DNA of 64,000 bases from Fibrobacteraceae bacterium (lineage in GTDB: Bacteria; Fibrobacterota; Fibrobacteria; Fibrobacterales; Fibrobacteraceae). Shown here one piece after another: positions 61,850-64,000 of the stretch. Position numbers and translations under genes: made by a program. A model generated the notes under the pieces. It had not been told where the DNA came from. It made no database searches and saw only the letters and a program-made list of their open reading frames with translations. Position 1 is the first letter of the stretch. Each line of letters begins with the position of its first letter. The stretch is from NCBI GenBank assembly GCA_017631885.1, contig JAGBSH010000011.1, positions 22,212 to 86,211 on the forward strand. The letters run 5' to 3'.

Positions 61850-63316
61850 TTACATTTCTTCTAATGCTTTTTGTTTTGTCTCTTTTACAAATTTCCAGAC
61901 AAAGAATATGCTTGTGAATGCAAAGAATGTGTAAAGAGCGTAAGTTAACCCTGGGCCTGCTGTACCTGAAAGAATTGGGAATGTGAATGTGACCAAAAAA
62001 TTAGCTCCCCATTGAGCGAGTCCACAGACTGCGATGGCTACGGCACGGATTCTGTTGTTGAACATTTCTCCAAGCATTACCCACATGACAGGCCCCCAAG
62101 TCATTGCAAAGAATATAATGAATAAATTAGCGGCAAGAACGGATAATGGCCCAGATATTCCTGCAAGTAGTAAATTCCCATAAATATCAGTAGCGGCAGT
62201 CAAGAAACAATAAGCGAGTAACCCTAAAGAGAATGTCATTCCGATACTACCGATAAGCAATAAGGGTTTTCTACCGATTTTATCAATAAGAAGAATGGCA
62301 ACAATTGTCATAGAAATATTAACGATACTAGAAAGTACATTTAAAAGCATTGAGTCGTTTTCTGTGAAACCAACACTTTGCCATAGCATATTTCCGTAAT
62401 AGAAAATCACATTGATGCCGACTAATTGTTGGAAAATGGCAATGCCAAGCCCTGCCCAAATTATTGGAGCAATACGGCGTTTTCCATTAGTTAAAGTTTC
62501 AAAGAGATCAGAAAGTTTTGTTGGTGCTGAATTTTTAAATGTGCTTGCAATAGAGTCAATTTCATCATCAACATCGTCTGGTGAAATTTTTGCAAGAACT
62601 TCTTTAGCTTCACTTAAACGGCCTTGAGAAACAAGGAATCTTGGAGATTCTGGTAGGCGTAAAGCAAAAAATCCATATAGCAATGCTGGGATTATTTCTA
62701 GCCAGAACATCCATTGCCAAGCTTTTGTTTCCCCTAAAATGTAAGCGTTAGCAAAGCCTCCGTTTTGTTGTAAAATGAAATCAGGTAAAGTGTATAGAAT
62801 GGCATTAGTTTCAAGAGCCATAGCAAAGCGTACAACAAGCCAGTTTGAAAGTAGTGCAGCAAAGATTCCTATTACAATTGCAAATTGTTGCATAGAACCT
62901 AAACGCCCACGCAAATGAGCTGGCGCTGTTTCTGCGATGTATATAGGTGCTATAATGCTTGCAATACCAATGGCTGCGCCGCCTACGGCGCGCCAGAATA
63001 TAAAATCCGGAATGCCAAAAGGCATTCCAGAGCCAAGGGCACTAATCAGAAACAGGAAACTAGCGGCTAACATACAGCGGACGCGGCCGAATTTATCGGC
63101 TAGGCGCCCAGCGAAGTAGGCGCCTGCCGCGGCGCTGAGCAATGCAACAGAAACCGCGGCGCCGAGGCTTGCGTCCGATGCATCAAAAGTAGCCTTGAGT
63201 GCAAGAGTCGTGCCGTTTATCACAGCCGAATCAAAGCCAAATAAAAATCCGCCAATAGCAGCGGCGCAAGTAATTTTAATTACCTGCCAAAGAGTATTTT
63301 GTTGAGTTTGTGTCAT
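61850..63316 (-). CDS. MFS sugar porter (XylE/GLUT-like proton symporter)
   Basis: 488 residues with twelve predicted membrane helices. Sugar-porter signatures are present: GFLFGFDSAVINGT, GRLADKFGRVR, PIYIAETAPAHLRGRLGSMQQ, LPESPRFL after helix 6, FQQLVGINVIFYYG in helix 7 and DKIGRKPLLL. AAGGAG precedes the start. It would import a monosaccharide such as glucose or xylose with a proton. About 120 bp near the 5' end (63061-63180) are roughly 65 percent GC, far above the rest of the window, which hints at recombination with a higher-GC relative. Terminator at 61814. Confidence 0.95.
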   Translation of the reverse strand: MTQTQQNTLWQVIKITCAAAIGGFLFGFDSAVINGTTLALKATFDASDASLGAAVSVALLSAAAGAYFAGRLADKFGRVRCMLAASFLFLISALGSGMPFGIPDFIFWRAVGGAAIGIASIIAPIYIAETAPAHLRGRLGSMQQFAIVIGIFAALLSNWLVVRFAMALETNAILYTLPDFILQQNGGFANAYILGETKAWQWMFWLEIIPALLYGFFALRLPESPRFLVSQGRLSEAKEVLAKISPDDVDDEIDSIASTFKNSAPTKLSDLFETLTNGKRRIAPIIWAGLGIAIFQQLVGINVIFYYGNMLWQSVGFTENDSMLLNVLSSIVNISMTIVAILLIDKIGRKPLLLIGSIGMTFSLGLLAYCFLTAATDIYGNLLLAGISGPLSVLAANLFIIFFAMTWGPVMWVMLGEMFNNRIRAVAIAVCGLAQWGANFLVTFTFPILSGTAGPGLTYALYTFFAFTSIFFVWKFVKETKQKALEEM

Positions 63317-63513
63317 AAAAAATCTCCTTCATTTTTTTTACGAACATAGAAGATTCGTATTGGCAAAGAAAGAGCAAAATTTTTCAAAATTTCAGATGAG
63401 GATTTTTTTAGGTTTTATAAAAAAACAAGATTGTTTTGAATATTTTGACAAGCACCTCACAAAATATTACATTTTTCTTACATTTAAGTATTCAACTTTT
63501 CAAGGCATCAAGA

Positions 63514-64000
63514 ATGAAAATCAGAGTTGTTAGTTTACTTGCTTTTTTGCTGATAATAATTTCAGGCTGTTCTGAAAAAAAAGAAAAGCCTAAAGAAATG
63601 GTGCAAAAAGTGGATTTTGTGAAGGGAGAACCTCGCAAATCTCGCTTATTAATACCAGACACTTCTCGAATAGTAAGGTTAAGAGATCTTGACCCAAATG
63701 ATTCCATTTCAATAGGAGTAAGAGCTTTTAATAGGGCAGAAAGAGAGTTTATTAAAAAATGGAATTACGATAAAGATAGAGATTTATTTATAGATGTTGT
63801 TGGACAAATTTGCAGAGGGTTTCGGCAGTGCCCTTCAAGAGTCGATTCTATTGCTTATCAAAAAGAGGTTTACTTTATTTTAGATAGTTTAATGCGAAAT
63901 AACATTTTGGATAGTGCTATTAATGCTAAAAAACAAGAAATCGAAGAAAGAAAAAATAATTGCCATTACCAAAAAATTATAACAAAAGAATGTCATAAAC
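63514..64000 (+). CDS. Lipoprotein of unknown function (3' end outside window)
   Basis: The frame is open from ATG 63514 to the right edge, at least 162 codons. A lipoprotein signal ends in IIISGC (Cys19), preceded by AAGG near the start. The mature part is charged, with VKGEPRKSRLLIPDTS, a Cys pair (QICRGFRQCPSR) and a helix rich in Glu/Lys/Asn at the current end. No domain is recognised in the visible part. The 197-nt gap before it (63317-63513) contains the divergent promoter region shared with the sugar porter. Confidence 0.75.
   Translation, partial: MKIRVVSLLAFLLIIISGCSEKKEKPKEMVQKVDFVKGEPRKSRLLIPDTSRIVRLRDLDPNDSISIGVRAFNRAEREFIKKWNYDKDRDLFIDVVGQICRGFRQCPSRVDSIAYQKEVYFILDSLMRNNILDSAINAKKQEIEERKNNCHYQKIITKECHK

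Overview
The window is a 64 kb, AT-rich, gene-dense bacterial segment. I read it as a member of the Fibrobacter lineage (Fibrobacterota). The strongest evidence is a protein with the Fibrobacter succinogenes major paralogous domain, a TIGR02147-type regulator, serine-block linkers in secreted proteins, type IX-like C-terminal sorting domains on a pectate lyase and a dead xylanase, and a plant-cell-wall enzyme set (GH9, GH11, PL1). Primary metabolism also fits: class I fumarase, GlgE glycogen synthesis and a sugar porter. No CRISPR array, insertion sequence or rRNA was seen. There is one tRNA, Gly(GCC).

Layout: 1-2.9 kb holds the end of a DUF1015 gene, a MauE-like protein with a 56-residue companion, a Fibrobacter paralogous-domain lipoprotein and a lone nuoA. 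3-7.4 kb holds a cyclic-nucleotide-domain histidine kinase with its receiver, nrdR, a sigma-70 factor and a 23S-type methyltransferase. 7.4-19.4 kb holds a PKD-like lipoprotein diverging from a 2178-residue GH9 cellulase, then a three-gene phosphorelay ending in a sigma-54 activator. 19.4-21.9 kb holds a PLD-like protein and a GH11-CBM6 xylanase pseudogene with two nonsense and two frameshift lesions. 22-28.6 kb holds fumarase, an Ala/Pro-repeat membrane protein, gtrA, hemW, a membrane cyclase, tRNA-Gly and an LPP20-like lipoprotein.

28.6-38.8 kb holds aroA overlapping a PBP4-DUF1460 fusion, a tandem ABC ATPase, a pectate lyase, a frameshifted membrane protein, glgE and a PAP2 phosphatase. 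38.9-43 kb is a tight set: a membrane-tethered solute-binding protein, a diguanylate cyclase and a cation efflux protein. 43-53 kb holds mltG, a small secreted protein, transketolase, a GT-C/NPCBM fusion with a GtrB-like glycosyltransferase and gmk, and priA. 53-64 kb holds a DUF349 repeat protein, tsaC, truA, an unknown two-TM protein, a LamG-type lipoprotein converging on the TIGR02147 regulator, the sugar porter and a truncated lipoprotein.

Functionally the window combines polysaccharide attack at the surface (GH9, PL1, dead GH11, LamG lipoprotein), sugar uptake and storage (porter, transketolase, GlgE), the succinate-forming C4 branch (fumarase), wall remodelling (PBP4-DUF1460, MltG, PAP2) and dense signalling. 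Signalling covers two kinase/receiver sets, a cNMP-type cyclase, a c-di-GMP synthase with a dedicated binding protein, and a sigma factor with an altered -10 recognition residue. The most unusual architectures are the binding-protein/diguanylate-cyclase pair, the PBP4-DUF1460 fusion, the GT-C/NPCBM fusion and the sigma-54 activator whose receiver lacks its phospho-acceptor Asp. Convergent genes either share a 4-nt stop overlap or are separated by a long perfect hairpin.
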